DNA of 64,000 bases from Hofstenia miamia (Eukaryota > Xenacoelomorpha > Acoela), in contig SCFE01000088.1 of the NCBI GenBank assembly GCA_004352715.1, positions 3,166-67,165 on the forward strand, given 5' to 3'. This document shows positions 34,620 to 45,759 of the stretch, one piece after another. The notes below the pieces were generated by a model. That model saw only the letters and a program-made list of their open reading frames with translations. It made no database searches and was not told the DNA's origin. How positions within the stretch are numbered: the first letter of the stretch is position 1; each line of letters opens with the position of its first letter. The position numbers and the translations under genes were made by a program.

Positions 34620-36100
34620 TGTTATTCAAGATAACTGATCATCGTAATGCAGATACATGCTCAGACCGAGAAGGTTACTATGGCTAAAAGAAAATATATA
34701 TATATATATATATGTTATAATTATATATATTATAATATATTATAATTGATTAGCTATTTTTAATTGTAAAAATGTTGCACTTAACTAATTCCTTGCCAAA
34801 TTATTTAATTTGGAGGCATTTCACACAAATATATTAGCTGAGAAACATAGTACTAGGAGGTCGTTCCTGAAATGTATCGTGGGTTTGCTCAGTGAACCCT
34901 TATTTTACTTAAACGTTTTTATAAAGCTTACATTTATATACTTTGCAACATTACATTGTTTATTAAAAAATGTGTACGTATTGCGCACAAGCAGCATAAA
35001 CAATACCAAGAATGCATGCTTACATGTCATTAGTCTTAAAATTGATTCTTTCATCAATTTGGAAGCTGACATGGTAAACATGCGTGCCGCATGGAAAGTG
35101 TTGAAAATTCATATAGACATTTGCCCCAACCCAAACCTAATAAAACTCAATTAGTTTAAATCGAGATCTAATTTAGTTGAAGCTTCCACACATTCTTTAT
35201 TGAAGCCCAATTTCTTTAATATTTCTTTCCTGATACGCAACTTTAAAATATATTATAATAATGTTTTGGTCACTGATCGTTAAATAAGTTTGAAATCCCG
35301 AACTGGTATCCTCTAGTATGTTGAATAAATGCCTGTAATTTTTAAACCAACTCAATTTTTTGCCCATAGAATGACATGAATGAATGAGCTCTAGTTCCAC
35401 ATTGCATTTTTACTGCCCAAACCAGAAACTCTGCAGAAAGTTGTAAAATATCATTCCATAATGATAATATCAAATGATTTTGAGCAATATCATTATTCCT
35501 CCTAATTTTTCAAGTAATCGAACATTCTAATCTGACACATTTTTAGCTTCATTTTCAAAAACAATACACCCGACGAATTAGAGAACAGGGTTCATTGCTT
35601 TCCTTAGGATGCATTGCGACTAAAATAACACTGTCTTAATATCTTAGAAAGTGAAGATTAGACCCCAATTCAATTTCATAGAAAATTACTATTTTTATCA
35701 TACCACGTGATTATATTGCGATCCTCATTTAAGTCAATGAAAAGTTTGTGGGCAACCATGATTATGATGAATTTACCACACTCTAGAAGATGTATTTGAA
35801 CTGCAAATTATGTTAATCATCAAACCCAATTCAAAATAGGGGGGTGCCTATTAACATTTCACTATCTTAGCTGGATCAATAAGATTGAAGTCTCTTCAAT
35901 AGATCATCAATTAGTATTGACGGTTTTAGTTTGTTACTATTTATTTTAATTGAAATGTAGAAGTAGAACTGCAATGTTTCAGTGAATCAATTTGTCCACA
36001 TGCATGTATAATAACAAATCAAATTACAGATTTAAGTGGATTCAGAACTAACAAATAGAAAAATATAATTTTTGTGCGTCATTGTGAAATCTGGAACAAA
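34620..36100. other. Intergenic DNA downstream of sFRP
   Basis: (AT)n at 34691-34713. A 114-codon plus-strand open stretch at 34810-35151 has no domain or codon signal and is treated as chance. Confidence 0.4.
35940..35945 (-). terminator. Candidate polyadenylation signal of sFRP
   Basis: AATAAA on the minus strand, about 165 nt after the sFRP stop codon. It is the first canonical hexamer noticed downstream; in such AT-rich DNA chance occurrence is likely. Confidence 0.35.
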
Positions 36101-36108
36101 TCATGTCT

Positions 36109-36416
36109 CTAACAAGTCTTGCTATTCGTGTGAATGTAATTATAGTGACCTACAGCCCCTTTGATGTGGTAGTCCCTCACTTCCAACACCTTCTTTCCTT
36201 TAACTTTTTTAATCTTTCCAAAGAAGTAGTACCACTTTCGTCTTTCTGGAATCTTGCATTTACATTTGGCACCTTCTCGTATGTAGAGTTTTATGTTGAG
36301 CTTATTGAGATATTTGTTTAGATTTCCTTTAATGTGATTGCTTTTTTGCGGCTGCTTAATACGTATCATCATATCACCCTTTAGATACTTCGCGGCCTTC
36401 ACTTTGGCTAGTATCA
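36109..36416 (-). CDS. sFRP exon 3: netrin-like (NTR) domain, C-terminus
   Basis: Terminal exon of 308 nt. The acceptor is preceded by a T-rich tract (ttttttgttaatttag), and the first two bases complete a valine codon with exon 2. The product is strongly basic, rich in lysine, with the NTR hallmark of a strand ending in GAKCKCK followed by FFGKIKKVKGKKVLEV, and a last cysteine as the final residue. Basic NTR tails in this family bind heparan sulfate. Stop TAG at 36111-36109. Confidence 0.88.
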
Positions 36417-39400
36417 CTAAATTAACAAAAAATTAGTTTCGAAGCTAAATCCACAATCAATAAAGTACTACATGACGAACATGAACAGGCACTAAAGAAA
36501 GATCAAACTTAGTTCTACATGAGGTATAATTGTAGATGAGATGCAAATATCGATTTTTGTTAAAATGTCTATTATTGATTTTTAGAGACTCCTTACAGCA
36601 TAAGGACACGGAAATGTAATCACCTATTATTCTGATGTTTTCTTGCTTAACAAATACATTCATCATGCATAATATATTATATTGGCTGTGAAATAGGTAC
36701 TAATGGTACAGAATTATGACTTTTTGTACATAGCTCGTAACAAATATAGATTTTACAAATCACTTACAAAGACAATATCTGTGAGCATGGTTTTATGAGT
36801 CTACATGCACACCTACATATATATTATGATTCAATGATTTACTATCTAATTCATAAACTGTGCTTCGCAATTGTATATTTACTTTGCGCAGAATATTATA
36901 CGATTATATACCAATATGGGAAGGAATTGCGCAGTGACGTATTTAGGTTAGAGGGACATGGGGTAACTCTCCCTTCAGGTTTTCAACATTGGTTTTTTGA
37001 AGCTAAAAAAAATTTCTAACAAGTTAAGAACTAAGATGATAAAATGCAATTTAAGGACATACTTTTGCAATATTTTGACAGTTTATCAAGGTAATTGAAC
37101 TTGATCGCAATGGAGATGCCCCCATAAGAAGTCTCTGCTAAGGATTCTGGAATTGTGATATACTGGCTATCAAGTAATTTATAATGCTAATTTTTTTCCG
37201 ATTTAAATCGATGCGTGAAACTGCATGGTTCTGCAACATATTTATTGGCCGCGTCTCAAAGACTGAAATGTGGACACCATTCAATTAAAGAGATCTGGAC
37301 GATATTTTGGAATTAAGAAAATTTGCTATTAAATCTAAAGATGATGTTAATGTCTTTTATTTCATAGTTGGGCCGACAATGGCAAAATGAAGGGTCACGA
37401 CTCAATTTTGGCCTAAATTAACATCAACAATAAAGAAACAGCTGCAGTTTGGTCTTTGGAATAGAGATGAAAAATATCTGTCTCTGATAAGTCTACCTTC
37501 GAAGACCACATAGCTTCTAAGAAATGCTTATGGCGGCCAATTGGTTTAGCACCACATCTGCATGAGAAAATTGAAAACCGCACTAATGTTTTGCTTTAGG
37601 ACATTATCAGATTTAAAGATGCCGGACACTTATCTATCTGGTGAACTTATCTCAGTATCTAAAAGTAGTGCAAACCGCTCAGAACTGCAATTACAAGACT
37701 AGTTCAATGACTGATGCATGATATTCATGCAGGACAGTGCCCCTTGTCTTACTGCAAGCGTAATAAAAAAGTTTTTTTAATGAAAATGCGCTTATCCACT
37801 TGAGTGGTTAGGTAAGTCTCGAATGCAAAATTAGGGAAAACAGTCTTGCTACCAAGAAATGAATGATAACAAGTACATTTAAACAATGACAACGTGCTCA
37901 TACTCTTTACGCCCAAAACCATGTCTGTGATTGATAGCATGCCTCGCATAATGGCGGCTGTTACTTCCACACACAATATTGCTTTAAATTACTAGAGATG
38001 ACTAATTATTACGGTTTTACTTTTTTTTCCACTTCAGTGTTTTGTATTCTTAGTAGAAATGCAAATTATTTGTACAATATATTAGCATATTTCTAACTGC
38101 GCGCATTTCAATATCCACCTTTTCAGAATTTAAATTAGTGACTACTGCGCATTGTTGTAACTAGCCAGCAAATGGTGCACATTAGTTGATATCTCCAGTA
38201 GAAAAGAAAATGCTCAAAATAATAAGTGTTCGCGTTTTTGTGTCTCCAACTGTACATATATTTAGGTTACAAGTATTGCTGGATTCAGTTCGGTAAATCT
38301 GGTCGGCTTAAAACCGTTTAAAACAGTCCAATCCGGTTGAACTCGAAGATATACTGCAGGAAGATGTTCGTATAAATAATTCCGTTTTTGATTATCAAAA
38401 TGTATTAATAACTGCGGTACTACAAAACTTTAGAAATGGTGGGAAAGGGTGCAAGATTCTGTTTTTTGTAATTTTAGTCCTAATGTACATTTTCCATTCA
38501 AATTTTGGAATTGCTAAATGAACTCTATTTTTGCAAATAGAGCTTGATTAAATTTTCAATTAGCTAAATTCAAAGTATACAGTTTTCTTAGACACTTAAA
38601 CACTTCATGAATTCTCCAGATAACTAAAGTAACTTAAAAATCAATTTGCCTCGTAATCTGACAGATGGAATTAATCAATGGCAATAAGATGAACAGAATA
38701 TCCCAAAAATAGCATTGTTAGAAAACATTTTGAAATTTTTGTTGTAAATAACGCTATTGAATACGTGAATTTTCTTATAATATAAAAGTAAATTTTGTGA
38801 TTTAATGATAGAAAATACACCACAAATAAATTAATAATTTTGAATACTATAGTTGGCCATGATACTTCGCATGTTAATATGGCATTATGCAAACATTTTC
38901 AACATTAAAATTCAATTTGTGAAATTTATTTTTACTAATAAATATTTTTCTGTATTACAAAAACATTGGAATCTTAAAAACTACCAAAATAATATTTCAT
39001 TAAGATTAATTTAGCAAGAATATTAATGACACAATTGTGGGTAAACTTATAAATTTTTTGAAAATTTTTATTACTACCAAAAAAAAATTATAGCTTTTGT
39101 ATGCAAATTATTTTCTAAAATTATCGGAACTGATAACTAAAATAGTCTGGGTATAATAAACTACTTTTGCATCAACAAAACGGAAAAAGTTAAATAAAAT
39201 GCTGTTCGATTTGAGAAAGTGTGGTGGCATTGTGAGATGTATACGTAGCTGTGAGCTATACTTGTATACAAATATATTTAAAAGTTGTAACGGTGTTTTA
39301 CAATTTGCGGAATATGTGAAGGTATATATTTTTCTATTTCAAAGAAAGGACAGTGCAATGTGGTTGCTATATTTCCAGAGCAGCGCCATCATTTTCTTAT

Positions 39401-41151
39401 TGCGTAGATGTTTAGTATTTTAGTATTTACAATTAAAAAACGTATTGCCTTATAAGTAAATATATAAAAACAAACTATAAATTTATTAGAATAACGTTTT
39501 CTTAGACTAATTCATTTTTAATTGACAAGTTTGAAAAGTATTCCAAGGTCTTGGTCAGAATTATGAACGAAGATTAATTAATCAAATGCTGCAGCTCTGC
39601 AACACGCATTTATACCCATAAGCTCTATAGATTATAAGACATTCTTTACGTGACTGAAAAAAGTTTTCATTAATTACCCAGCGAGAACCAAATTTTAATT
39701 TAAGGAATGTATACAAGCATTTCAGTTGCTAAAGCATAAAATAAATTGGATTGTCATTACGTGCTGTGTAGAAAAACTTTAATAAAACTTCTAATTATTG
39801 CTTACCGAAATCGCTGCGGCAGGCTAAAGTTTGAGCCACCTTTTCTGTCGGTTTCGTAATTGGTTCCGACAGCAAGCAAACGTTGGAGTCGCATGTTGAT
39901 TCATAGCGAGCCTGTGGCGCTTCTTTATCTTTTGTCTCAACTAAATATAGGAATTTTGTTTAAAAGTAAATAGATAAACTAGAAAAATAACTATTTAAGA
40001 TATTATTTGTAGTAACGATTAGATCTAGTATATTCAATAAGTATAAGTGAAAGTTTGAATCTCAACCGAAATAAATTATAGGCCGACCATACATATTTTC
40101 AAAAATATTTAAAAATAACAACAGAAGAACTTCATTAAACGAATGATTAAATTAAAAATTTTGAAATTAATTAAAAAACAAAGAAACGCATATTTATATG
40201 AATCTATGCATAGGTCAATATATATATATATATANNNNNNNNNNNNNNNNNNNNNNNNNNNNNNNNNNNNNNNNNNNNNNNNNNNNNNNNNNNNNNNNNN
40301 NNNNNNNNNNNNNNNNNNNNNNNNNNNNNNNNNNNNNNNNNNNNNNNNNNNNNNNNNNNNNNNNNNATATATATAAAATTTAAAAAAGCCCAAAATTTAT
40401 TAAAAATAAAAAAAATTATTTCAAAAAGCATCTATATTTGACAGTATGGCCAATAAACCAAAACATTTTACCATTGTTTTCATTTTTTATATTTTTAGAG
40501 TAGCTTTGACTGAACCAAAGTTTTGGTTGTGAGGATCAAATGAACCCAGAAGTTTACCATTTATAGAATTTTAAGTTTCCATGACTGAAACAGTCTGTGA
40601 GACTTCGCGGGCTTCGCTTCAATACATAGTAATCGCCGACGGCTGCTCAGAACAGACAGTCTCACATCACCGTCACCGCCCCCATATGTGCTACCGCACA
40701 CATGGCGGCACCTTCTTTGTCAATATTTTCAATTTTTCCTGAATTTATTGTTTGCATTTATTTAAAAGTAATTACAATGGAAAATTTATAGTGTCGCAAT
40801 ATCCTAATATGATCACTGGAAGCAGTTGGGATGATCCATTTCATGCAAGACTTAGTTTATCATAGGATTGAATTTCTTCCAAACAAACCGACTTATTTCA
40901 AAAGCATTTCGAACCAACCTAACCAATTGGTCGTATGGTCCAGATTCAACTTTGATTATATTAGGCAATCATTAGGCAACAATTTAAGTAGTGTAAATAT
41001 ATTAAGCAAAAAGTAGAAGTCCGTGACATTTTATCAACAAGTAACAATCCAAGAAAATAGTTATATTTTACAAATATGCTTCAAATATGGAATGATTGAA
41101 AATAAAGAGTAAAATATTCTGCTAAATAAAATCATTAAATACATGTAGATG

Positions 41152-41197
<46 letters not shown>

Positions 41198-41694
41198 CAT
41201 AAGAATAATAACTTACTATTTCTTGGCACTTCTTCGTCCAAAGGTTCAATGCAAATTTTATTTTCCTTATCTTCACATTTGAAATAATCTAGATCATTTA
41301 TTAAGTACTTCAAGCAAGCTGACTTAACGCTTTCGCACATCGCTCGACACAAACTAATGTTCATCCGCAAAATGGGATAGCACATGGGTGCATAGAAACT
41401 GCAAAGAAACACATTCACATGGGTGTGGCACTTCGGGTCAATTTTTCTTCGCCACTTTTCAAGGCTTCGTCGGACTTCTTTTAGGCTGTTTTGGTTAAGG
41501 TGATTTGGGAGTAAAGTGTAGTTATAAGGAATTTTACCGCAAAGAGGCAGGTCGTCTGGCTTGGGCATACAGGTAGGCTGTGAAAATGATGCATACTCCG
41601 AACTAGGCTGTTTTAAGTAGTTAAACTGCTCTGAATATGATATATTTAATACAATTAAGGAAATTCCGGCAAATCCGAAGAATTTCATCATCAA
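36109..41694 (-). CDS. Secreted frizzled-related protein (sFRP), three exons
   Basis: Spliced gene: exon 1 41694-41217, exon 2 39940-39806, exon 3 36416-36109 (stop TAG). Both introns are phase 1. Donors read A|GTAAGT and G|GTAAGC, acceptors ATTTAG|TTG and AATTTAG|TGA. Joined length is 921 nt, 306 residues, within the usual sFRP range. Residues about 1-21 form a signal peptide (MMMKFF start, hydrophobic core, cut near SYS/EQ). A frizzled cysteine-rich domain follows with all ten cysteines, the conserved NYT glycosylation site and an FLCSFYAPMC block. Exon 2 is a linker carrying CDSNVC and ACRSDF. Exon 3 is the netrin-like domain (AKVKAAKYLK, GAKCKCK, a final cysteine), giving six NTR cysteines. 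Family knowledge: sFRPs are secreted Wnt-binding modulators of Wnt/Frizzled signalling. No seven-pass membrane region follows, so it is not a Frizzled receptor. The splice model is inferred from sequence but reading frame, domain order and cysteine count all agree. Confidence 0.9.
37280..37850 (+). pseudogene. Second Tc1-like transposase relic, inside sFRP intron 2
   Basis: Frames broken by many stops show a DKSTFEDHIASKKCLWRP block (usually DESTF...), a DIIRFKDAGHLS block, and a clear IFMQDSAPCLTASVIKKFF / NENALIHLEWLGKS segment at about 37725-37810, the conserved motif around the second catalytic aspartate of Tc1 transposases. It differs from the copy at 22050-23125. Lies on the strand opposite to sFRP. 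Confidence 0.65.
39806..39940 (-). CDS. sFRP exon 2: CRD-NTR linker
   Basis: A 135-nt exon, phase 1 at both ends, between ctatatttag and GTAAGC. It encodes a hydrophilic linker beginning IETKDKEAPQ and ending ACRSDF. It contains the first three NTR cysteines (CDSNVC and AC). The CRSDF ending matches the CK(S/N)DF start of the NTR core in known sFRPs. The exon is too short to be found by ORF length and was located by following the phase-1 donor of exon 1. Confidence 0.88.
40220..40376. repeat. (AT)n tract with 132-bp gap
   Basis: AT repeat on both sides of the gap at 40235-40366, within sFRP intron 1. Confidence 0.8.
40617..40722 (+). mobile_element. RLE-type element 5' fragment, in sFRP intron 1
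   Basis: gctcagaacagacagtctca ... catggcggcaccttctt is nearly identical to 49090-49168. It contains the hairpin CCATATGTGC / GCACACATGG (40682-40705) and the ATGGC(G/A)GCACC that probably starts the element's ORF. GC-rich island in AT-rich intron. Lies on the strand opposite to sFRP. Confidence 0.65.
41156..41194. repeat. (AT)n microsatellite at the start of sFRP intron 1
   Basis: 39 bp of AT repeat starting 22 bp after the donor splice site of exon 1. Confidence 0.95.
41217..41694 (-). CDS. sFRP exon 1: signal peptide and frizzled CRD
   Basis: This exon encodes residues 1-159 plus one base of codon 160. Ten cysteines are visible in the CRD pattern, with two potential N-glycosylation sites (YNYT, MNIS). 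The start is the first of three consecutive ATG codons; any of the three would keep the signal peptide. Reading past the GTAAGT donor gives only a few meaningless residues, as expected for an intron. The whole CRD lies in one exon, as is usual for sFRP genes. Confidence 0.93.
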
Positions 41695-41788
41695 ATTGTC
41701 CTTAGTCTTTCAATATCGACGACAATGCCTCCAAATTTGAATCATATGCATTATGTATGACAGAGTGGAAAAAATTATTACTTGTTAG

Positions 41789-41821
41789 CCAATAAGAGCT
41801 CCGCGAGACATGACAGCCAAT
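41789..41821 (-). promoter_or_regulatory. Two inverted CCAAT boxes upstream of sFRP
   Basis: CCAAT occurs on the plus strand at 41789-41793 and 41817-41821, i.e. ATTGG in the gene's direction, 28 bp apart and about 95-127 bp upstream of the start codon. A short GC-rich patch (gctccgcgag) lies between them. Paired CCAAT boxes are typical NF-Y sites of proximal promoters. No clear TATA box was seen. Function is inferred. Confidence 0.4.
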
Positions 41822-41849
41822 CAAGAAAAGTCATTCATTACTGCGAAGT

Positions 41850-43310
41850 ATTTCTAAATAAAATAAATGATTTCTCATAAATTAATTCCATTTGACTCAT
41901 GTTTATTTTTAGGTGAAGCATCATTTTAGTAGATGCTAGATACAGACGAATGAAGGTTTTACAATGTTCCAGTGGGCGGAGCTGTTTACAATAAACTAAT
42001 GTTTTTACAGTATTTAATTATATTATGCATTACCGGACATAAGTATTCAATCACTCATCTTCACAAAATATTTCTGCAATGAGGTATCACTACGCTCAAT
42101 TTTTGTAATTGTGAATTCAAATTTCCATGTAACTTTTTAATAAGAAATCTGGTTACATCCTATGCCTCATAGGCTATGCCTCTTACCTAAAGGCTATCTC
42201 CATAAATAAAATGCTATGTATACATGCCAAATAACCTTCAAGCATTCATTGTGGAGACAACATCAAAAATCGTTATTAGTATCAAAGACGTACTATAGCA
42301 TTAAACATCAATTTATTTCGAAGCAACTTACATGAGAATTAATCATTTTGTGTTTGCAAATCATAACAGACATAAAAACATGTATACTAATACTGTAAAT
42401 GTTCTATTGGTAATTTACTCATAATTTTTAATATAGGAAGTACATATAGATTTTGCATAGCATTCATATCTTAAAGAATATTAGAAGAATTATTTGTTTG
42501 TATATATTTATTCATGGCTTAAAATAATTTAAATTCTATATTAACGAATTGTGAATATTGTACATATTAAAATTGATAGCGTGTTGCAAAGCAAGCTTTG
42601 TAATAATCGTAATAGTAATAATAATAGAATAATGTCACCCTTCAAAATGCATACTTAATAATAGTGTTAAACATTAATAACCAAATAGGTACAATAAAAA
42701 TTTGAAAATATTCATAAATAGCAAATTTTGGAATTTCGCAATTGAGTTTCAGAGAGGCTTAGTGTGGAAAAAAGTGACCGCCAATTATGTGCATTTGCAG
42801 ATTCTGCTTAGTGTACGATAAGTTCTATGTATTTTTGCAGATGGACGATATTTTTCAAGCAAGATCTTAGCACCTCAATGTTTACTGAAAAATACCCAAA
42901 TTTCTTCTAAACATGAAATTTTGAACTGGAATTTGAGAGTGGAGACACTTAATTGCCTACAAGGTATAAGAATAGCTTCATGTATTTTTATTTTACCTTG
43001 GTTTTCACAAGTTTGTTTTGAGCTGATGCCAGATCAATTACCTCTACTAAAGTAAATATCTCATTTGTAACATAATTTTTAAGTTTAAATTTTAGATAAT
43101 GACTTCATTTGATTTTCTTAGAATTAAATGTTGAAATATATAGGAATTTGCAAAATATAATTCACATTATATTTAGCTAAATTTGGTTCAATCTCATGTG
43201 GCAAGCAAAGAAAATTTTAATAAAAAATGAATTTTTTACCCATTTTATATTGCAATCGATCATATTATATATAGAGTATATGTATATGTATATAAATACT
43301 ATACATAATA
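41850..43310. other. AT-rich non-coding region upstream of sFRP
   Basis: No gene recognised. May include distal regulatory sequence of sFRP, but nothing specific is visible. Confidence 0.4.
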
Positions 43311-43317
43311 ACATTAA

Positions 43318-43318
43318 C

Positions 43319-43390
<72 letters not shown>
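43318..43390. repeat. (TAA)n microsatellite
   Basis: About 24 uninterrupted AAT units, the longest trinucleotide array in the window. Shorter (AAT)n occur at 43455-43468 and 44440-44461. Confidence 0.95.
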
Positions 43391-43395
<5 letters not shown>

Positions 43396-43869
43396 AAAGT
43401 AATATATTTGCTAAAAGATGCAATCAAGCTACAAACTAAATATATATAACACATAATAATAATAATAACTTCGAGTGAGCTCAATGTAGGAAATCAGTAA
43501 ATGTGTTTAGCATGTTTGTGTATGCGATTTTGTTTTGTCGGTGTAAAAGTGCATTTTTTAATTTTTTTCTATATTTTTTGAAATTTTTTGCCACTTTAAT
43601 TTCATTCTCTAAATCGTTCTAAATATTGCTCGATGAAAACTAGGATCGGAAATGCTAGAGGCAAAAAAATTTATGGATAATAAGAGTTAATGCAAATTTA
43701 CTGCAAAATAAATAAAAAATAAACAAAAACAAAAAAACAAAGAAACAATACTACAAACTACTATCTATATACACATAAATACTGATAAATATGCACTATT
43801 ACTTAAAGGGCGTAAGTTTTAAATGGAATCTGCCCATGCATTTAATTGATTTGATATTCCCAATAGGGA

Positions 43870-44333
43870 TTATTTAGATAATAAAAGTTCTTTAATTTTT
43901 CGTCGGAAATGTTTATAATTTTGTGCCATTTGCATTTTGGGAATTAAATCATTTCATAATTTAAAAGCTTTTAAAGAAAATGAATCTGGACGATAAATAC
44001 TACTATCTAACTTGTGATTTCTTTCACTGACTATGATATAATTGCTTAAAAATACAAGGGATTTGAATTGTGTACATATTTGTGTATCATACAAAGCGTT
44101 TGATATTGAATTAAGTACAATGGTGCAAGTACATTGCAATCTCTTATTAAATTACTCACTGACGTAGGTTTATCGATATAATTCAAAGTTCTTAATGCCC
44201 AATAGAATATTTTTGCCAATGATAACCGATTGTTTGATGTTACATTTTGGAATAAAAAACAACAATAATTGGAGTTACTTAGCACAAAAGAATTAAGAAT
44301 TTGTCTTTGAAAGTTTTGTCCTACATTGTGCAA
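43870..44333 (-). pseudogene. LINE reverse transcriptase C-terminal fragment
   Basis: Minus-strand frame: QILNSFVLSNSNYCCFLFQN (the LNSFVLSNFNY... block common after LINE RT), YWALRTLNYIDKPTSVSNLI, LIQYQTLCMIHKYVHNSNP. A frameshift near 44100 leads to RNHKLDSSIYRPDSFSLKAF, one internal stop where tryptophan is usual (KL*NDL), and MAQNYKHFRRKIKELLLSK before a stop near 43873. No catalytic motif. Not the same family as the LINE at 25597-26969. Confidence 0.78.
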
Positions 44334-45136
44334 ATGCTATAGATATTTAACTCCAGGGGCCATTTAGTAAAAAAATTCATTAAGCGTTCAATTTCTATTA
44401 ATTACTACTATAATTATAATAAAAATAATGATAAAAATAAAATAATAATAATAATAATAATAGTGATAATTATTTAAATCAGAAAGGTCATCTGATAAAC
44501 TTTATAAGCAAAAAATGAAAAGTTTTCTATACAGTTTCGAAAATCTTTTCGAATAAAAAGACATAATATGATTTAATCTAATTTTTTCAATATTGGGTTT
44601 GATTTAAGTTCTTAAAAATTCCAAATTAGGTACGTTATTTGACAATTACTAAAAAATTGTAGCGCAGTATAAAAACGATTAAGATTTGGTACAATGTTCA
44701 AGTTTCTTTTTATTATATTCGCTTTGTTAGAATTTATGCAAAGGAAAACTGAGTTCATCTTTTTAAGAATAGTTCTTAGAATGCTTGTTCTTCCCTCTGG
44801 CTTGCACTTAACTTATAAACAATTTTTTATATTTCTCTACATGTTTGACTTAGATGCAGCTTAACATTGTGGAGAGGTTATTGTTTTTCAGTAGATGACG
44901 TCATATAATGAAACCATACGAAAGTTTTTGCTTTAAATTTATTTATTTTAATTGCTGACTGAGGACGAAATAGTTGAATTTATTAGAATTTTGTTGCAAT
45001 TTAGAATATAAGATGACAACTATAACAATTCATGTTACAAATAACATTCAAATTTAGTGCATGGATCATGTGAATAAAGATATCTTAGAGTTTTATGCTT
45101 AATTGAAGGCATTTTGAAGAGAATTTCAGCTAGAGT

Positions 45137-45358
45137 CAGAGACCTACCTAAGGAGAGAACATAGTAGAATGTAACCCGTACGGTTTTCAAATTGATTTTG
45201 ATTGGCTAAATCCAAAAATTTTCGGGGGAAAAACATTTTTAGCCTCAAATTTTTCATTATTTTCCAAAAATTTCGCGGGTATTCCCCTGGTTTTAGTCAC
45301 TCATATGATCATAACTAAGATGTCCCTCATCAGAAAGTCACGTAAATGCTCTTGGCTA
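45137..45358. mobile_element. Diverged relative of the 34392-34610 MITE
   Basis: Shares ttttgattggctaaatccaaaaattttcg-like interior and the right end gatgtccctcatcagaaagt with the copy at 34392-34610. Ends are eroded. Confidence 0.4.
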
Positions 45359-45563
45359 GAGTGTTGATATTTTAGTAGTTATCATATATTCTAGTAGCCT
45401 TCCATTTGGTTGCACTTCTCTGTTTTAAATTTAGAAATTGAAATGGTTCACTTTCTTATCCATATACTAATAATTCCTTAATTATCTTTGACGTAGTATG
45501 CTTTCAATCAACGTATTACATGTCAGTCGAGACTAAGCGTGGGAAATTTGGTTATCGTTTTAC

Positions 45564-45686
45564 AATCACAGCGGGATGAGGTTGCACATTTTGGGTGGTA
45601 AAATTCATACCGCATGTCACCGTAAACATAGCATGGTTTTTCCGCCTCAGTGAGGCTACCGGGTGAGAGGCAGGTGACTTGACACA
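45564..45686 (-). CDS. Candidate cysteine-rich exon, phase 1-1
   Basis: A 123-nt stretch between gaaagacag and GATT|GTAAAA, phase 1 at both ends, in a GC-richer island. The frame VCQVTCLSPGSLTEAEKPCY then YGDMRYEFYHPKCATSSRCD has five cysteines, with a sixth at the donor junction. Symmetric phase-1 exons of this kind usually encode extracellular modules. The acceptor lacks a good pyrimidine tract and another frame is also open across the region (KRCRNCMVACCERQCV), so this is tentative. No family recognised. Confidence 0.3.
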
Positions 45687-45759
45687 CTGTCTTTCACAAC
45701 AGGCTACCATACAGTTTCTACAGCGTTTGGTCATTCAGCTCTGTAAACATAGGGCCCTA

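Noticed and set aside
34810-35154. 114-codon plus-strand frame
   Set aside because: No domain, no splice context, composition like surrounding AT-rich DNA; chance ORF.
36103-36321. 72-codon plus-strand frame
   Set aside because: Antisense shadow of the sFRP NTR exon.
37537-37567. ggcggccaattggtttagca resembles the CGGCCACTGGATTAGCATCAC end of the 266-bp MITE
   Set aside because: It lies in the Tc1 transposase relic frame (KCLWRPIG...) and lacks a partner end; similarity is partial and likely chance.
43196-43402. Frame with long poly-Asn
   Set aside because: Translation of the (AAT)n microsatellite.
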